Origin: Glaciozyma antarctica PI12
Lineage: Eukaryota > Basidiomycota > Microbotryomycetes > Kriegeriales > Camptobasidiaceae
Length of the DNA stretch: 32,049 nt
Direction: 5' to 3'
Assembly (NCBI GenBank): GCA_002917775.1
Contig: KZ627160.1
Coordinates: 301,862 to 333,910, forward strand
A model generated the notes under the pieces. That model had not been told where the DNA came from, made no database searches, and was given only the letters and a program-made list of their open reading frames with translations. Shown here piece by piece: positions 30,810 to 32,049 of the stretch. Numbering within the stretch: position 1 is the first letter of the stretch; every line of letters begins with the position of its first letter. Position numbers and translations under genes: made by a program.

Positions 30810-31704
30810 ATGTCTGCTGCACCAACTAGCTCGCCGCCTTCAGCACAACAACCACAACTCGATACTAATCCAAGAGGAATACCAAAGGCAATCTTCCTCG
30901 TCAGCTCCCTTCTCTCCCTCAGTCGCTCCTCAGCTCATCGCGCTTCACTCGAGCAGGAGAACGTCGAGGATTACATTGGTGGGCCTGAAGAGGATGCAGA
31001 TCAGCCTCTCAAGGCGTTGCAGGAGACTCTCGCGTACGGCTTCCCTCTCTCGCCGTTCTCTCGAACCCGCGCTCGCCCAGCAGCTCGCTCACCCCCGACG
31101 ATACGACAGCAAGTACCGCTTCATGGAGTCGAACAGTCTACAGCGCCGTCAGGGATTGGAGGAGAAGGTTCCAGAGCTCGAGCGCACTATCCAGATGATT
31201 GCGATTCTCCAAGCGAAGAAGGTGAGCAACGCGCCGGGAGGAGTTCAGAGGGAGCTGAGAAGCTGATTCGCTGCTGGTGCTTCCTCGCAGGACGCAGGCG
31301 AGCCTTTCGACACTACTTTCGAGCTGAGCGATACACTCTTCGCTCGGGCTGAGATTGAGCAGGTCGAGGAGGTTTACATCTGGCTCGGCGTGCGTCTTTC
31401 TCGTTGCTCTCCCGCCTGTTACGCAGCGTTCCAGCAGACGCTGACCTTCTTTTTCCTCCTCCTCCTCCCCCGATCTTTCCTCCACCAGGCGAATACGATG
31501 CTCTCGTACCCCCTCCCAACAGCGAACGACCTCCTCTCCGCCAAGCTCGCCTCGGCTCAAACCTCTCTCGCCAACGTCAAGGAAGACCTCGAATGGCTCC
31601 GAGATCAGATCACCGTCACCGAAGTCAACGTAGCAAGAGTTTATAACTGGGACGTAAAGCGGAGGAGGGAGCGAAGGGAGCAATCGGAGGGGCCAACACT
31701 GTAG
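30810..31704 (+). CDS. PAC10: Prefoldin subunit 3 (Pac10/VBP1)
   Basis: Alpha-class subunit of the hexameric prefoldin co-chaperone that delivers actin and tubulin to the CCT chaperonin. Five exons: 30810-30899, 30957-31033, 31110-31221, 31291-31389 and 31489-31704, giving 197 aa, the same length as human VBP1. Landmarks are RGIPKAIFLENVEDYIGG across the first intron, KYRFMESNSLQRRQGLEEKV starting the first coiled coil, then FDTTFELSDTLFARAEIEQV and VYIWLGANTMLSYPL forming the beta hairpins, and the second coiled coil ANVKEDLEWLRDQITVTEVN ending in VARVYNWDVKRRR. The first intron has a weak-looking GTCAGC donor but is required for frame. The 3' end may overlap the next minus-strand gene by 64 bp. 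Confidence 0.95.
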
Positions 31705-32049
31705 TCTCGTCGAGAGGAAGCGTGTATTCGTTCGGCCATCTCCAACTCGTCGATACGACGCAGTAGCTCGGTGTCGTCGTTTGAGAGGAGTCGGGGGAGA
31801 GGAAAGCTGGAAGAAGGCAAAGTGGCTCGTCAAGCCAGGAGCACGCGCCTGGAGACATGGCTCGACCTGTTCCGGCCCGCTTTTGGTCGAGGTGTCATCA
31901 CCACGACCGCTCACAAGCGTTGGTTCTCCTCAGAGCCTGGAGCGACGGTCCGGTGAGGCTGAGGAGGGCAGGGCAGCTGAGCGCGGGCTTCGGCGAACTT
32001 GGAGCTTTGGGCGAAACAGGCCTGCTCCCTCGTCTCGAGTCCGTACGTC
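31641..32049 (-). CDS. 3' end of an unidentified gene, cut by the window edge
   Basis: Partial gene running out of the window on the minus strand; I do not recognise the family. An open frame from the edge reads YGLETREQACFAQSSKFAEA and, if not spliced, stops at 31911. A donor GTGAGC at 31914 and a CTTCTTCCAG acceptor at 31807 join it in frame to a second piece reading LLSNDDTELLRRIDELEMAE, which looks like real coding sequence (charged, helical). The joined frame stops at 31641, overlapping the last 64 bp of the prefoldin gene in antisense. Without the splice the gene would simply end at 31911. The joined reading is an inference from splice signals and frame. Confidence 0.45.

Noticed and set aside
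31138-31914. Long minus-strand frame antisense to prefoldin 3
   Set aside because: It lies opposite a clearly coding gene and has no family resemblance; only the separate partial frame at the right edge was kept.
1-32049. tRNA genes, rRNA, transposable elements and CRISPR arrays
   Set aside because: I looked for cloverleaf-like segments, long terminal or inverted repeats, reverse transcriptase or transposase motifs and regular repeat arrays, and saw none.

Overview
The window is nuclear DNA from a fungus, most likely a basidiomycete yeast of the red-yeast / anther-smut group (Pucciniomycotina, Microbotryomycetes). The reasons are GC-rich sequence, very compact spacing, many short introns (about 49-175 nt, mostly 50-80) with CTGAC/CTAAC-like branch sites, and gene content. 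A pheromone receptor of the STE3 family sits among COQ8/ABC1, an RNA polymerase I/III subunit, a mitochondrial L6 protein and ribosomal protein eL20. From memory, a similar set of neighbours has been described around the pheromone/receptor (P/R) mating-type locus of Sporidiobolales yeasts. The species and the mating type (A1 or A2) cannot be decided from this sequence alone.

Layout. 1-5348: WBP1/OST48 (+) and EMC1 (-), two ER membrane-protein biogenesis genes that converge with only 13 bp between stops. 5860-8876 (-): mitochondrial uS19m and an RBM26/27-type RNA-binding protein. 9153-12604 (+): ribosomal eL20, an unrecognised protein and STE3. 12740-13591 (-): mitochondrial uL6m. 13742-15288 (+): RPC40/RPAC1. 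15289-16236: the longest stretch without a firm gene, with splice-like signals on the minus strand. 16237-18592 (-): COQ8. 18750-20159 (+): a mitochondrial 2-oxodicarboxylate carrier. 20190-23716 (-): MRD1 and SRP9/21. 23983-26531 (+): LCL3 nuclease and DCN1. 26573-30594 (-): CHO2. 30810-31704 (+): prefoldin subunit 3. 31641-32049 (-): the 3' end of an unidentified gene cut by the window edge.

How the genes fit together. Apart from STE3 these are housekeeping genes for translation, ER protein maturation, mitochondrial function, rRNA processing, neddylation and phospholipid synthesis. They form no pathway cluster; gene order here probably reflects linkage to the mating locus. The STE3 upstream region carries an exact copy of the Ustilago pheromone response element and a 10-bp tandem repeat. 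No pheromone precursor gene with a CAAX end was found.

The most distinctive signal is in the splicing. When reading frames are joined by family conservation, five introns need a GC donor (EMC1, STE3, COQ8, ODC, LCL3), several need an AAG acceptor, the carrier gene has a 5-nt internal exon, and the SRP9 start codon is split by an intron. Standard GT-AG gene prediction would probably mis-annotate these genes.
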